Part shown: positions 50,248 through 59,491 of the stretch, one piece after another | Layout of the letters: each line of letters starts with the position of its first letter | Numbering within the stretch: the stretch's first letter is position 1 | Assembly: GCF_049673105.1 (NCBI RefSeq) | Contig: NZ_JBATXG010000014.1 | Location: 55,694-119,693, forward strand | Direction of reading: 5' to 3' | Length of the DNA stretch: 64,000 nt | Source of the DNA: Castellaniella sp049673105 | GTDB lineage: Bacteria > Pseudomonadota > Gammaproteobacteria > Burkholderiales > Burkholderiaceae_B | The notes under the pieces: generated by a model | What the model saw: the letters and a program-made list of their open reading frames with translations, nothing else | The model's database searches: none | Told to the model about the DNA's origin: nothing | Program-made: the position numbers and the translations under genes

Positions 50248-51842
50248 TGCGCCCCGGCCGCAGCCCCGCCGCCGTGGTCCGCTGTCTTCGGACGGGCCAG
50301 CCAGATCAATCCGATCAGGATCAGGAAGATGAAGGCCGATGCGTAGAAGAAATCGGTGGCCGACATGGTGTAGGCCTGCTGGTTGATGATCCGGTCGAGC
50401 AGGGCGGCGCCGTGCAACTGGTCGATGCCCAGGTTCTGCATGCCGCCCATGATGTGATCGAAAGCCGGTTCGCCGGGGCGGGCGGCTTCGGTCAGGCGGG
50501 CATGGTGCAGGATGGCGCGGTCGTCCCATATCGTCGTGGTGATGGACGTGCCGAAGGCGCCGCAGACCAGGCGAAAGAAATTCGTCAGGCCGGCGGCTGC
50601 GGGAATGCGGTCCGGGCGCAGGCCGGACAATGAAATCGTCGTCAGCGGGATGAAGAACGTCGCCATCGCCGCCCCTTGGATGAAAGTCGGCAGCATGACG
50701 CCGAACAGATCCACATTGGTGTTGTATTGCGCCCGCATGTAGCTGATCAGGGAAAAGATCAGAAAGGCCACGGTGGCGATGATGCGCGGATCGTGGCGGG
50801 CCAGCATCTTGCCTACCACGGGCGACAGGATGATGGCCAGGATGCCCACCGGCGCGGCGGCCACGCCCGCCCAGGTGGCGGTGTAGCCCATGGTGTTCTG
50901 CAGCCACAGGGGCAGCAGCACCACCGTGCCGAAGAACACGCCGTAGGCGATCGACAGGGCGATGGTGCCGGACGTGAAATTGCGCTGGGCGAACAGGGTC
51001 AGATCCACGACGGGGTGGGCCGCCGTCAATTCCCAGATGACGAAGTAGACAAAGGTGATGACCGAAATGACGGCCAGGATGCAGATCAGCGGGCTGGCGA
51101 ACCAGTCCAGGTCCTTGCCCTTGTCCAGCATGATTTGCAGGGCGCCGACCCAGACTACCAGCAAAAACAGGCCCATGCGGTCGATGGGCAGCTTGTAGCG
51201 CCGCGAGTCGCGGGCTTTGTACACCTGCCACGACGCCCAGGCGGCCAGCAGGCCGATGGGCACGTTGATGTAGAAGATCCAGGACCAGGCGTAGTTGTCG
51301 GAAATCCAGCCGCCCAGCAGCGGCCCGGCAATCGGCCCCACCAGGATCGTCATCGACCACAAGGCCAGCGCCATGCCGGCTTTGGCCCGGGGATAGCTGG
51401 CCAGCATCAGCGATTGGGACAGCGGAATCATCGGCCCGGCGACCGCGCCCTGCAGCACGCGGAAGAACACCAGCGATTCGAAGGACCAGGCGAAGCCGCA
51501 CAGCCAGGACGTCAGGACGAACAGCAGTGTAGCCAGAACGAACAGGCGCACCTGGCCGAAGCGCTGGGTCAGCCAGCCGGTCAGGGGGACAGTGATGGCG
51601 TTGGCCACGGCGAAGGACGTGATCACCCAGGTGCCCTGGGTGGTGCTGACGCCCAGGTCGCCTGCGATCGTCGGGATCGACACGTTGGCGATCGACGAAT
51701 CCAGCACGTTCATGAAGACGGCTGCTGACACGGCGATCGTGCCCAAGACGCGGGCGCTGCCTTCCAGCGGCGGGTGGCCGCCTTCGGGCGGCTGGGCGGG
51801 CGCGGTCGGCGCTGCGCCGTCATCCAATGCGGCGGTGCTCAT
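50244..51842 (-). CDS. DHA2 drug efflux MFS transporter (EmrB-like)
   Basis: Inner-membrane proton antiporter of 532 residues with about 14 membrane segments. Marks include NVLDSSIANVSIPTIAGDLGVSTTQGTWVITSFAVANAI (segment 1-2, D-residue motif) and GPIAGPLLGGWISDNYAWSWIFYINVPIGLL (motif C). It is the last gene of a three-gene efflux operon and overlaps the adaptor gene by four bases. Together with the adaptor and outer-membrane factor it should export drugs across both membranes. Confidence 0.93.
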   Translation of the reverse strand: MSTAALDDGAAPTAPAQPPEGGHPPLEGSARVLGTIAVSAAVFMNVLDSSIANVSIPTIAGDLGVSTTQGTWVITSFAVANAITVPLTGWLTQRFGQVRLFVLATLLFVLTSWLCGFAWSFESLVFFRVLQGAVAGPMIPLSQSLMLASYPRAKAGMALALWSMTILVGPIAGPLLGGWISDNYAWSWIFYINVPIGLLAAWASWQVYKARDSRRYKLPIDRMGLFLLVVWVGALQIMLDKGKDLDWFASPLICILAVISVITFVYFVIWELTAAHPVVDLTLFAQRNFTSGTIALSIAYGVFFGTVVLLPLWLQNTMGYTATWAGVAAAPVGILAIILSPVVGKMLARHDPRIIATVAFLIFSLISYMRAQYNTNVDLFGVMLPTFIQGAAMATFFIPLTTISLSGLRPDRIPAAAGLTNFFRLVCGAFGTSITTTIWDDRAILHHARLTEAARPGEPAFDHIMGGMQNLGIDQLHGAALLDRIINQQAYTMSATDFFYASAFIFLILIGLIWLARPKTADHGGGAAAGAH

Positions 51843-53029
51843 GATGCAGTCTGGTTTTCCTGGATGATGCGCCGAATCAGGGCGTCGACCTCGGCGGGTT
51901 CATGATCGTAGACCGGGGTGCTCAAGTCAGTCGCCGGTGCGCTGGGGGCGGTCTGGTCCGGGGCAGAGGACAGATCGACATCCACCGTCATGGACAGGCC
52001 CACACGCAAGGGATGGTCCTGCAGATCTTGGGGGTCCAGCGCAATACGCACGGGCACGCGCTGGATGACTTTGATCCAGTTGCCGCTGGCGTTCTGGGCC
52101 GGCAGCAGGGCGAAGGCGCCGCCGCTGCCCGCGGATACGCCGACCACCGTGCCGTGGTAGGTGACTGCGCTGCCGTACAGGTCGGAGACCAGCGTGGCTT
52201 TCTGGCCCGCTTGCATGGCGCGCAACTGGTTTTCCTTGAAATTGGCCTCGACCCACAGGCTTTGCAGCGGCACGACGGTCATCAGCGGCGTGCCGGGCTG
52301 GATGCGCTGGCCCAGTTGCACGGAACGCTGCGCGATCATGCCGCCCACCGGAGCCAGCACGCGGGTGCGCGCCTGAGCCAGCCAGGCCTGACGGACCTGA
52401 TCGGCGGCTTGCAGGACGTCCGGGTGCGTGGCGACGGTGCTGCCCTGAGTCAGGGCCTGATTGGTGGCCAGCTTGGCTTTGGCCACGGCCAGCCCGGCGC
52501 GAGCCTGGGCCAGGCCGGCCTGGGCGGATTTGACCGCCACCTGAGCGTGCAACAGTTCTTCGCCGCTGACACCGCCCGATCCGCGTAGGGCATTGCGCCG
52601 CTGCAAGTCGTTGTCCGCCTTGTGCAGCAGGGTGTCAGCCTGTTCGACGTTGGCTTGGCCGACGGCGACATCCGCAGCCAGGGCGTCGTTCTGCACGAAC
52701 AGCGTCTGTGTGTGGCGCACGGTCTGGGCCAGGGCGGCTTCGGCCTGGGCGAGCGTGATGCTGGTATCGCTATGGTCCAGCGTCACCAGCAGACTGCCCT
52801 GGGCGACGGTCTGGGTCTCGTCCGCGCCGATGGACACGACCGTGCCGGGGATCTGGGCGCTGACCGACACCAGATTGCCGTGCACATAGGCGTCGTCGGT
52901 GGATTCGTAATGCGAGGCGAAGATCATCCACCAGATCCCGTACAGCAGGCCGATCAGGATGAAGACGCCGGTGGTGGCCCACATCAGGCGTTTGCGGATG
53001 GGGCGGGCTTGAGTGCTGGTTGCGGTCAT
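51839..53029 (-). CDS. HlyD/EmrA-type periplasmic adaptor
   Basis: Membrane fusion protein of 396 residues. One N-terminal membrane segment (GVFILIGLLYGIWWMIF) is followed by the biotinyl-lipoyl half (STDDAYVHGNLVSVSAQIPGTV), a long alpha-hairpin (about 90-215) and the second half (VLAPVGGMIAQRSVQLGQRIQPGTPLMTVVP). It links the EmrB-like pump to the outer-membrane factor encoded 15 bases upstream. Confidence 0.93.
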   Translation of the reverse strand: MTATSTQARPIRKRLMWATTGVFILIGLLYGIWWMIFASHYESTDDAYVHGNLVSVSAQIPGTVVSIGADETQTVAQGSLLVTLDHSDTSITLAQAEAALAQTVRHTQTLFVQNDALAADVAVGQANVEQADTLLHKADNDLQRRNALRGSGGVSGEELLHAQVAVKSAQAGLAQARAGLAVAKAKLATNQALTQGSTVATHPDVLQAADQVRQAWLAQARTRVLAPVGGMIAQRSVQLGQRIQPGTPLMTVVPLQSLWVEANFKENQLRAMQAGQKATLVSDLYGSAVTYHGTVVGVSAGSGGAFALLPAQNASGNWIKVIQRVPVRIALDPQDLQDHPLRVGLSMTVDVDLSSAPDQTAPSAPATDLSTPVYDHEPAEVDALIRRIIQENQTAS

Positions 53030-53044
53030 GATGCGTGTGGTGGT

Positions 53045-54481
53045 TCAGTCGATGGGGGTCGAAGACGGATGAGTCGCGTTTGCCTGGGCCGGCGCCGGCT
53101 CGTAGCCGCCACCCAGCGCGGTGGCCAGTTGTACGTCCAGCACATAGGCGCGGGCGTGCAGGTCCGTGGTCTGCACGGTCTGTTTCAGCGCTTCGCTTTG
53201 GGCCAGCAGCACCTGCACGAAATTGCCCAGGCCCGCCTTATAGCGGTCCAGCGCGACGTCGTAGGCGGAGGTGATGGCTTTCAGGCTGGCTTCCTGGTGA
53301 CGAATCTGTTCCTGTAGCGCCCGGATCGAGGCGCTGGCATCCGCGACCTCGCGCAGGGCGCCCAGGACGGTTTCGTTGTATTGCGCGATGGCTTCGTCGC
53401 GGGCGGCTCGTTGGCCGGCCAACTGGGCATTCAGAGCGCCGGCGTGGAAAATCGGCAAGGTAATCACCGGTCCGGCGCTGGTGTTCTCGCTGCTGCTGCG
53501 CACCAGTTTGTCCATGCCCAGGGATAGGAAGCCGGCCGCGGCGGACAGATTCACGTTGGGCAGGAAATCGGCCTTGGCGGCAGAGACCTCCGCCCCGGCG
53601 GCTTGTGCCTGCAGACGGGCGGCCACGATGTCGGGGCGGCGCCCCAGCAGGGCCAGGGGCATGTGTTCCGGGACGCCTTGGGGCAGGGCCTGCTGCGCCT
53701 GTATGGGTAATGCGGGCAGCTGTTCGGGCGACACCCCCAGCAAGGCGGCCAGCTGATGGCTGAGCAGGGCGGCGTTGTTGCGGGCCTGGCTGAGCTGCAC
53801 CTGGGCGGAAGACACGGCGGAATCCGCCTGATCCACATCCACCTGGATGCCCAGGCCGTTCTGGTAACGGTCGCGTGTGATGTCCAGGGCTTCTTGCAGC
53901 TTGCCGACGATGGATTCGATGGCAGCCGCCTGGGCCTGGGCGTTTTGCTGTTGAAAATAGCTTTGCGCGACGGCTGACACCAGCAAGGTGCGGGCTTGCT
54001 GGCTGGATGCCTGGGCGGCGGCGGCGCGATGCCCGGCGGCGGTGGCCAAGGCGCTTTGCTTGCCCCACAGATCCAGATTGAAGTCCAGCTGCAGTCCCAG
54101 GCCTGTGTCGCTCTGGTAGGAGCCTCCCAGCGGGGGCGGGTAGATGTAGTTTTCGCTGAGCCGTTCGCGAGTCAGGTGGTAGTTGGCATTGATCTGGGGC
54201 CATTGCACGGCGCGCGCGCCGCGCATGGCGGCTTGCGCGGCGCGCACCCTGGCCGCCGCCGCTTGCAGGGATGGGTTGGACTGCAGCGCCTGGTCGACCA
54301 GGTGGTTCAGCTGCGGGTCCTGGTAGCGGGTCCACCAGTCGTGTCGAGGCCAGGCCAGATTCGGGTCGGCCTGCAGAGCCAGGCTTTCGCCGCTCAGGGT
54401 CTGAACAGCGGGCGCGCCGGGATCCATGGGAGCGCAGGCCGACAGGGCCAGAACCAGCAGCAGGGGGGTGAAAAATTTCAT
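53045..54481 (-). CDS. NodT-family outer-membrane efflux lipoprotein
   Basis: TolC-like outer-membrane channel of 478 residues. The lipobox LALSAC gives lipid attachment at Cys15. Two OEP repeats are visible (residues about 60-260 and 270-460), with the NodT marks TRYQDPQLNHLVDQALQSNPSLQAAAARV and VAARLQAQAAGAEVSAAKADFLPNVNLSAAAG. It is the first gene of the efflux operon, and a 16-bp element shared with the marR promoter lies 35 bases upstream of its start. Confidence 0.93.
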   Translation of the reverse strand: MKFFTPLLLVLALSACAPMDPGAPAVQTLSGESLALQADPNLAWPRHDWWTRYQDPQLNHLVDQALQSNPSLQAAAARVRAAQAAMRGARAVQWPQINANYHLTRERLSENYIYPPPLGGSYQSDTGLGLQLDFNLDLWGKQSALATAAGHRAAAAQASSQQARTLLVSAVAQSYFQQQNAQAQAAAIESIVGKLQEALDITRDRYQNGLGIQVDVDQADSAVSSAQVQLSQARNNAALLSHQLAALLGVSPEQLPALPIQAQQALPQGVPEHMPLALLGRRPDIVAARLQAQAAGAEVSAAKADFLPNVNLSAAAGFLSLGMDKLVRSSSENTSAGPVITLPIFHAGALNAQLAGQRAARDEAIAQYNETVLGALREVADASASIRALQEQIRHQEASLKAITSAYDVALDRYKAGLGNFVQVLLAQSEALKQTVQTTDLHARAYVLDVQLATALGGGYEPAPAQANATHPSSTPID

Positions 54482-54515
54482 GCTGACAAGAAGCTGAAAG
54501 TAGTTGATATGGTCT

Positions 54516-54531
54516 ATATCTGACTAGGCAA
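54516..54531. promoter_or_regulatory. Putative MarR operator before the efflux operon
   Basis: The 16-mer ATATCTGACTAGGCAA is identical to the one at 55157-55172. It lies 35-50 bases upstream of the first efflux gene, where the promoter is expected. On the other strand it reads TTGCCTAGTCAGATAT, with a TTGCCTAG half-site typical of MarR-family binding. Direct regulation by the MarR gene next door is inferred. Confidence 0.75.
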
Positions 54532-54587
54532 TTATATAGCCAAATGCGGAGAATGATGAGACTGGCATCGGTAAGACGGGGGTGGAT

Positions 54588-55136
54588 TCAGGGGGCGGAA
54601 GCGCTGCTGTCCTGCTGCAGGATCTGTTCGCCGTTCTGGATCATGCGCTTCAGCAAAGCCAGCAGCATGCGGGTTTCGTCTTCGGAAAAGCCCTGTAGAT
54701 GCAGATTGAGCGCGTCGGAAATAATGGGCAGGATCTGGATCGCAACGGCGTGGCCGGCATCGGTCAGAATGATTTTCACGACCCGGCGGTCTTCGGGAAT
54801 GCGGTCACGCTGGACGAAGCCTTTTGCTTCCAGGCGATCCAGCATGCGGGTCATGGCGCCGGTGTCCACGCTCATGGTGCGGGCCAGTTCAGCCGGGGTG
54901 TCGATATGTTTGTGCAGGACCAGCATCAGCGGGCGCCATTGGTTGGCGGTCAATCCCAGAGGCTGGGTGCGCAGGTCGATCACCCGATGCAGCAGAACGT
55001 GCAGATGCTTGATCAGCAGCCCCACATTGCGGTCCGCAGTCAGATCGCTAGGGCTGTCGCTATAAAAGCAAGAGGGCGAGCTGGCGGCAGGCGCCGGATC
55101 CGGGGGGCGGGTGAATGAACTGAGCGGGTCTTGCAT
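54588..55136 (-). CDS. MarR-family regulator of the efflux operon
   Basis: Dimeric winged-helix repressor of 182 residues. The DNA-binding part covers about 60-130 (GLTANQWRPLMLVLHKHIDTPAELARTMSVDTGAMTRMLDRLEAKGFVQRDRIPEDRRVVKIILTDAG), with the DRR wing motif. About 35 disordered residues rich in Pro and Ser precede it. It sits just upstream of the efflux operon on the same strand, in the EmrR-EmrAB style, and is divergent from an EamA exporter. The shared 16-bp element suggests it controls both and itself. Its ligand is unknown. Confidence 0.9.
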   Translation of the reverse strand: MQDPLSSFTRPPDPAPAASSPSCFYSDSPSDLTADRNVGLLIKHLHVLLHRVIDLRTQPLGLTANQWRPLMLVLHKHIDTPAELARTMSVDTGAMTRMLDRLEAKGFVQRDRIPEDRRVVKIILTDAGHAVAIQILPIISDALNLHLQGFSEDETRMLLALLKRMIQNGEQILQQDSSASAP

Positions 55137-55156
55137 GTTAAAATTCTACCCCATCA

Positions 55157-55172
55157 ATATCTGACTAGGCAA
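55157..55172. promoter_or_regulatory. Putative MarR operator between marR and eamA
   Basis: Second identical copy of ATATCTGACTAGGCAA. It ends six bases before the ATG of the EamA exporter and starts 21 bases before the marR ATG, so a bound regulator would block both divergent genes. Confidence 0.75.
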
Positions 55173-55178
55173 CTAATT

Positions 55179-56132
55179 ATGCCGGAGATTTCGCGCCGCC
55201 TGTTTTGGACAGGGTTTGTGCTGGCGGGGTTGGGGGCGGTGCTGTTTTCCGCCAAGGCGATTGTTGCCAAGTTACTGTATCAGCATGGCGTGGATGCGCT
55301 GGACGTGATTGGTTTTCGCATGCTGCTGGCGCTGCCGTTTTTTGCTGCGGTGGGCCTGTATCAGGCCCGCCTTGCCCGGCGGGGGCTGATTCCCCGTTTG
55401 CGCTGGCCTGACGGGGTGCGCATCTTCATCCTGGGTTTCATCGGTTACTACCTGTCCAGTTTCCTGGATTTCCTGGGTTTGCAATATATATCGGCAGGCC
55501 TGGAGCGCTTGATCCTGTTTCTGGCGCCGACTTTCGTGTTGCTGATCTCGGCCTGGTTCCTGGGCAAAACCATTTCGCCGCAACAATGGCTGGCGATGGC
55601 GCTGGCCTATGCCGGGGTCGCCCTGGTGTTCTGGGCCGATCTGTCTCTGGCGGGCGACAACGTCATCCTGGGCTCGGTCTGTGTGCTGGGGGCCGCTTTT
55701 TCTTATGCCCTCTATCTGATCGGCTCGGGAGAGCTGATCGAGCGGGTCACGGCCACACGGCTGGTGGCTTACGCCATGACGGTTTCCGCCGGGGTGACGA
55801 TGACGCACTTCTTTTTGGCCAAGGGCGTGGCGGGTCTGGATCAAGCCTGGCCCGTCTACGGTTTGTCCCTGATTCATGCAACGGTCAATACCGTCATGCC
55901 GACTTTCATGATCATGTGGTCGGTGGCTCGCATCGGGGCGCCCCTGACCGCCCAGTTGGGTCTGTTGGGGCCTGTGTCCATCTTGTTTCTGGCCTGGGCA
56001 TTCCTGGGCGAGCCGATCACCCTGCTGCAGGTGGCGGGCACGGTGCTGGTGGCGGCTGCCGCCGTGGTGCTGGGCCGGCGCCCTCGCGAACCTGCCGGTG
56101 CGCCGTCTCAGGCGCGCCCCAGCAGGGCGTAA
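55179..56132 (+). CDS. EamA/DMT-family exporter
   Basis: Ten-helix inner-membrane exporter of 317 residues, with two EamA repeats (first GFVLAGLGAVLFSAKAIVAKLLYQHGVDALDVIGFRML, second GSVCVLGAAFSYALYLIGSGELIERV). Such proteins export metabolites or drugs. The ATG at 55179 has no clear ribosome site; an upstream in-frame start at 55131 would place the 16-bp operator inside the gene and is less likely. It probably belongs to the MarR regulon with the tripartite pump. Confidence 0.88.
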   Translation: MPEISRRLFWTGFVLAGLGAVLFSAKAIVAKLLYQHGVDALDVIGFRMLLALPFFAAVGLYQARLARRGLIPRLRWPDGVRIFILGFIGYYLSSFLDFLGLQYISAGLERLILFLAPTFVLLISAWFLGKTISPQQWLAMALAYAGVALVFWADLSLAGDNVILGSVCVLGAAFSYALYLIGSGELIERVTATRLVAYAMTVSAGVTMTHFFLAKGVAGLDQAWPVYGLSLIHATVNTVMPTFMIMWSVARIGAPLTAQLGLLGPVSILFLAWAFLGEPITLLQVAGTVLVAAAAVVLGRRPREPAGAPSQARPSRA

Positions 56133-56147
56133 GCAGAGAGCGGGTCT

Positions 56148-57344
56148 TCAGCCTTTGGACCCGCCCATGCTTTCCTCGATTTCGTCGCGGTGCACGTCGT
56201 GCGTGATGAACCCGGCGCTGTTGTCGGGCATGGCCAGGTAGTGCGGATGCGACAACGTGTCGTGGATGTCCTGCAGACCGCCCGCCCAGTGCTCGCGCAT
56301 GGTCGCCGGCCCGAACTGGAAATCCCGGAAATGCTGCTCGTAGGATTTATCGCGGTAGATCAGGTGGATGACGTTGCTGCGGGCGCCACTGGCTAGTTCC
56401 GACGCCTGGCGGCAGGCGGGGTCTTTCTGTCGCTGTGCTTCAGGTACCTGATCCAGCACCTGCCGCAGCAGTTGCTGCATTTTCCGCTGCGCCCGCATTT
56501 CCTCGGTCACCATCCGCGTCCGGCTGGAATAACGGATGTCCTGGATGCGATCGCCCACTTCGTTGATGCTGTGCGGCACGGGGCCGCGCGCCGACCAGAG
56601 ATCCACCTGAAAGACGAGGGTGTCGCGTTCCGGGCGCTGTTGCAGCACATGGGCCAGGGGCGTATTGGAAACCAGTCCGCCGTCCCAGTAGTATTCGCCG
56701 TCGATTTCGATGGCGGGAAAGGCCGGCGGCAAAGCGCCCGAGGCCATGAAGTGTTCCGCTCGTAGGCGGGTCTTGCGATTGTCGAAATAGGTGAAATTGC
56801 CCGTGCGCACGTTCACCGCCCCCACCGAGACATGCAGGCCGCCATCGTTGATCCGGTCGAAATCACACAGGGATTCCAGGGTGTCCTTGAGGGGGCGGGT
56901 ATCGTAGTGACCTACGTTGCAGGGGTCCAGGCTGGCCGCCAGGGCGGCAGGGGGAAAGCGGGGCCGAAAAAAGCCCTTTTGCCCGACCAGCAGCGCGCTG
57001 CCGGCATGCATCGCCCCCAAAAACTGGCGGGCCAGATCGTTGATCTGGAACAGGCCTTGTTCCATCAGGGCGTTGGTCCCTGGGCCGACATAGGGTTGGC
57101 AGATCAGGTCCCAGAATTCCTGTAGCCGTTCGACGCGTTTTTCCAGAGGGTTGCCGGCAATGATGGCGGCGTTCAGTGCGCCGATGGAAATGCCGGCCAG
57201 GTCGGTCAGCCGGATGCCTGCCTCGTTCAGGCCCTGGTAGACGCCGGCCTGGTAAGCCCCCAGGGCGCCGCCGCCTTGCAGCACCAGGGCGCGGGCGGCG
57301 TAGGCTTCGTGGGCTGCCTGGATGCGGGATTCAGTCTTGGACAT
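56148..57344 (-). CDS. Patatin-like phospholipase
   Basis: Lipid acyl hydrolase of 398 residues. The oxyanion loop LQGGGALGAYQAGVYQ (residues about 22-37), the nucleophile motif GISIG (serine about 53) and the DGG aspartate motif in YYWDGGLVSNTP are all intact. The C-terminal part (SYEQHFRDFQFGPATMREHW) fits the DUF3734-bearing group. No signal peptide. It overlaps the stop of the upstream LysR gene by 14 bases on the same strand. Confidence 0.92.
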   Translation of the reverse strand: MSKTESRIQAAHEAYAARALVLQGGGALGAYQAGVYQGLNEAGIRLTDLAGISIGALNAAIIAGNPLEKRVERLQEFWDLICQPYVGPGTNALMEQGLFQINDLARQFLGAMHAGSALLVGQKGFFRPRFPPAALAASLDPCNVGHYDTRPLKDTLESLCDFDRINDGGLHVSVGAVNVRTGNFTYFDNRKTRLRAEHFMASGALPPAFPAIEIDGEYYWDGGLVSNTPLAHVLQQRPERDTLVFQVDLWSARGPVPHSINEVGDRIQDIRYSSRTRMVTEEMRAQRKMQQLLRQVLDQVPEAQRQKDPACRQASELASGARSNVIHLIYRDKSYEQHFRDFQFGPATMREHWAGGLQDIHDTLSHPHYLAMPDNSAGFITHDVHRDEIEESMGGSKG

Positions 57345-58230
57345 GGATGTCGGCCTTTAGAGAGTGCAGGAATGCTTCGATCAGCGTACCGCGATAGCGG
57401 CTGCGGTGCAGCACGATGGACAGGCGCCGGTCCAGATTCAGGAAGGGCGTGCGCAGCACGCGCAAGCGACCGGTCGCCACCGCGTCCAGGGTGGCTGCGT
57501 AGGGCAGGCAGGCGATGCCCAGCCCGGCAATCACCGCTTGTTTGATGGCCTCGATCTGGCCCAGTTCCAGCAGGATGCGGCCTGGCGGCAGCGCGGTCAG
57601 CGCTTGTTCGCTGAGGGCGCGAGTGGCCGAGCCGCGTTCCCGCAGAATCCAGGGGGCGCCGGCGAAATCCTGGGCCTTCAGCCGGGTTCGCTGCGCCAGC
57701 GGATGCGACGGGGCTGCGCACACGACCAGCGCATCGCTGCGCCAGGGCAGGGTTTCCAGCCGCGCGTGATGGACCGGGCCTTCGACGCAGGCGATGTCGA
57801 TGGTGTGGTCCAGCAGCATGTCGGCGATCGCCCGGGTGTTGTCTACCGTCAGATGTAGTGCCACCATGGGGTGTTGGGCCACAATGGGACCCAGAAGTTC
57901 CCCGACCAGATAATTGCCCACCGTATTGCTGGCACCCACGCGCAAGGCGCCCGTCAGCTTTCCCTGTGTATCGGGGTGGCGGCGCTGCATGTCCTGCAGC
58001 CGTTCCAGGATTTCTCGGGCCAGGGGCAACTGTTCGGCCCCCTGGGCGTTCAGGTGCAGGCGACCGCGCTCGCGGTCGAACAGCGTGCTGCCCAGTTGTC
58101 GTTCCAGTTCCGCCAGCGCCATGCTGACCGCCGGCTGCGTCAGATGCAGTTGCTCGGCAGCGCGGCGCACGCTGCCGGTGGCGGCCACGGCATCGAAAAT
58201 TTCTAATTGACGGATGCTGAGTCCGATCAT
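57331..58230 (-). CDS. LysR-family regulator (YeiE-like) of the YeiH exporter
   Basis: Regulator of 299 residues. The N-terminal helix-turn-helix is SVRRAAEQLHLTQPAVSMALAELERQLGSTLFDRERGRLHL. The periplasmic-binding-like effector domain begins GALRVGASNTVGNYL. YeiE-type LysR proteins often sit divergent from yeiH, as here, and respond to sulfite in enteric bacteria. An extended inverted repeat lies between the two starts. It probably activates yeiH. Confidence 0.88.
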   Translation of the reverse strand: MIGLSIRQLEIFDAVAATGSVRRAAEQLHLTQPAVSMALAELERQLGSTLFDRERGRLHLNAQGAEQLPLAREILERLQDMQRRHPDTQGKLTGALRVGASNTVGNYLVGELLGPIVAQHPMVALHLTVDNTRAIADMLLDHTIDIACVEGPVHHARLETLPWRSDALVVCAAPSHPLAQRTRLKAQDFAGAPWILRERGSATRALSEQALTALPPGRILLELGQIEAIKQAVIAGLGIACLPYAATLDAVATGRLRVLRTPFLNLDRRLSIVLHRSRYRGTLIEAFLHSLKADIHVQD

Positions 58231-58268
58231 GACGGTGGATTCCCACGCTCACAGGCAGGGGATATTGT

Positions 58269-58346
58269 AGGGCGCCGCCCCCGATCAATCAATTTTATTT
58301 ATATGTGTAGTCACTATTGTTGACTTTATTGATTGATTAGCGCCCT
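58269..58346. promoter_or_regulatory. Long inverted repeat between lysR and yeiH
   Basis: The arms ATCAATCAAT (58284-58293) and ATTGATTGAT (58328-58337) are perfect, and the outer flanks AGGGCGC (58269-58275) and GCGCCCT (58340-58346) also match with slight offset. The centre is AT-rich and holds likely promoters in both directions. It is the likely site of LysR binding; a LysR T-N11-A core cannot be set by eye. Confidence 0.6.
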
Positions 58347-58386
58347 CTAGAATGCGGACCTGTCTCTGCCTTCCGATGGTTTGTGT

Positions 58387-59451
58387 ATGTTGCCGATTTC
58401 CGCCGTTCCCCATTCTCTGCCCGCCGCCGGGGCGGCAGCGCCGGATATGGCCGGCGACAGGCCGCGCGCGCCGTCGCGTTGGTATGGGATTGTGCTGTCG
58501 GGCGGGTTGGCGCTGGCGGCCTGGCAGTTGGGGCGCTGGTTTCCCCTGATCGGCGGGCCGGTCATGGGCATTTTGCTGGGCATGGCGTGGCGCAATCTGC
58601 TGGGCGTTTCCGCGGTATTCGTGCCGGGCATCGGTTACAGCAGCCGCCAGATCCTGAAATGGTCCATCATCGGCCTGGGTTTCGGGCTCAGTCTGGGGCA
58701 GGTGGTGCAGACCGGGGCGTCGTCGCTGGCGGTGACGCTGGTGACCTTGCTGACGGCCTTTGTCGCGGCTTGCCTGTTGGGGCGCTGGTTGGGGCTGACC
58801 GGCCACCTGCGCACCCTGATCGGGGTCGGGACCGCGATCTGCGGGGGCTCCGCCATCGCGGCGGTGGCCCCCATCATCAAGCCCGATGAGCACGATACCG
58901 CCTTGGCGATTTCCACGATCTTCCTGTTCAACGTCGTGGCGGTGCTCGTGTTCCCGCCGCTGGGGCATTGGATGGGCCTGAGCGACGCCGGCTTTGGCTT
59001 GTGGGCAGGCACGGCCATCAACGATACCTCGTCCGTGGTCGCTGCCGGCTACAGCTACAGCACCGCCGCGGGCGACGTGGCCACCATCGTCAAGCTGACG
59101 CGCGCGACCTTGATCATTCCCGTGTGTGTCGGAATGGCCTTGTGGACGGCGTGGCGGGCGCGCCATGCCGAAACCCGCGTCTCGCTGGCGCAGATTTTTC
59201 CCTGGTTCATTCTGTGGTTTCTGGCCGCCTCGGGCGCCCGGTCCACCGGGCTGATCCCGGAATCGCTGCTGGCTGCCTTGCATCAAGGGGCGCAGTTCCT
59301 GATCATCATGGCGCTGACCGCCATCGGCCTGTCGTCGGATCTGCGCCGCATGGCCTTGGCGGGGGTACGGCCTTTGTTGCTGGGCTTGGGGGTGTGGGTG
59401 GCGGTGGCCTGCAGCAGCCTGGCGGTTCAATGGGCGATGGGCAGTCTGTGA
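58387..59451 (+). CDS. YeiH-family putative sulfate/sulfite exporter
   Basis: Polytopic inner-membrane protein of 354 residues from ATG 58387. The family marks GPVMGILLGMAWRNLL, SIIGLGFGLSLGQV, IGVGTAICGGSAIAAVAPIIKPDEHDTALAISTIFLFN and WAGTAINDTSSVVAAGYSYS are all present. The family is annotated as putative sulfate exporters, but the substrate is not well proven. It is divergent from the YeiE-like regulator. Confidence 0.9.
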   Translation: MLPISAVPHSLPAAGAAAPDMAGDRPRAPSRWYGIVLSGGLALAAWQLGRWFPLIGGPVMGILLGMAWRNLLGVSAVFVPGIGYSSRQILKWSIIGLGFGLSLGQVVQTGASSLAVTLVTLLTAFVAACLLGRWLGLTGHLRTLIGVGTAICGGSAIAAVAPIIKPDEHDTALAISTIFLFNVVAVLVFPPLGHWMGLSDAGFGLWAGTAINDTSSVVAAGYSYSTAAGDVATIVKLTRATLIIPVCVGMALWTAWRARHAETRVSLAQIFPWFILWFLAASGARSTGLIPESLLAALHQGAQFLIIMALTAIGLSSDLRRMALAGVRPLLLGLGVWVAVACSSLAVQWAMGSL

Positions 59452-59491
59452 TCAGTCGCCCCCGCCGCCCCGCCCAGCGGGGCTGCCGGGT

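Noticed and set aside
49831..51501. A 556-codon minus-strand frame over ychJ and the DHA2 pump
   Set aside because: It covers the pump gene in a different frame on the same strand; the pump has clear membrane motifs, this one has none.
58285..59430. A 381-codon minus-strand frame over yeiH
   Set aside because: Antisense to a clear membrane protein and made of repeated Arg/Gln/Gly.
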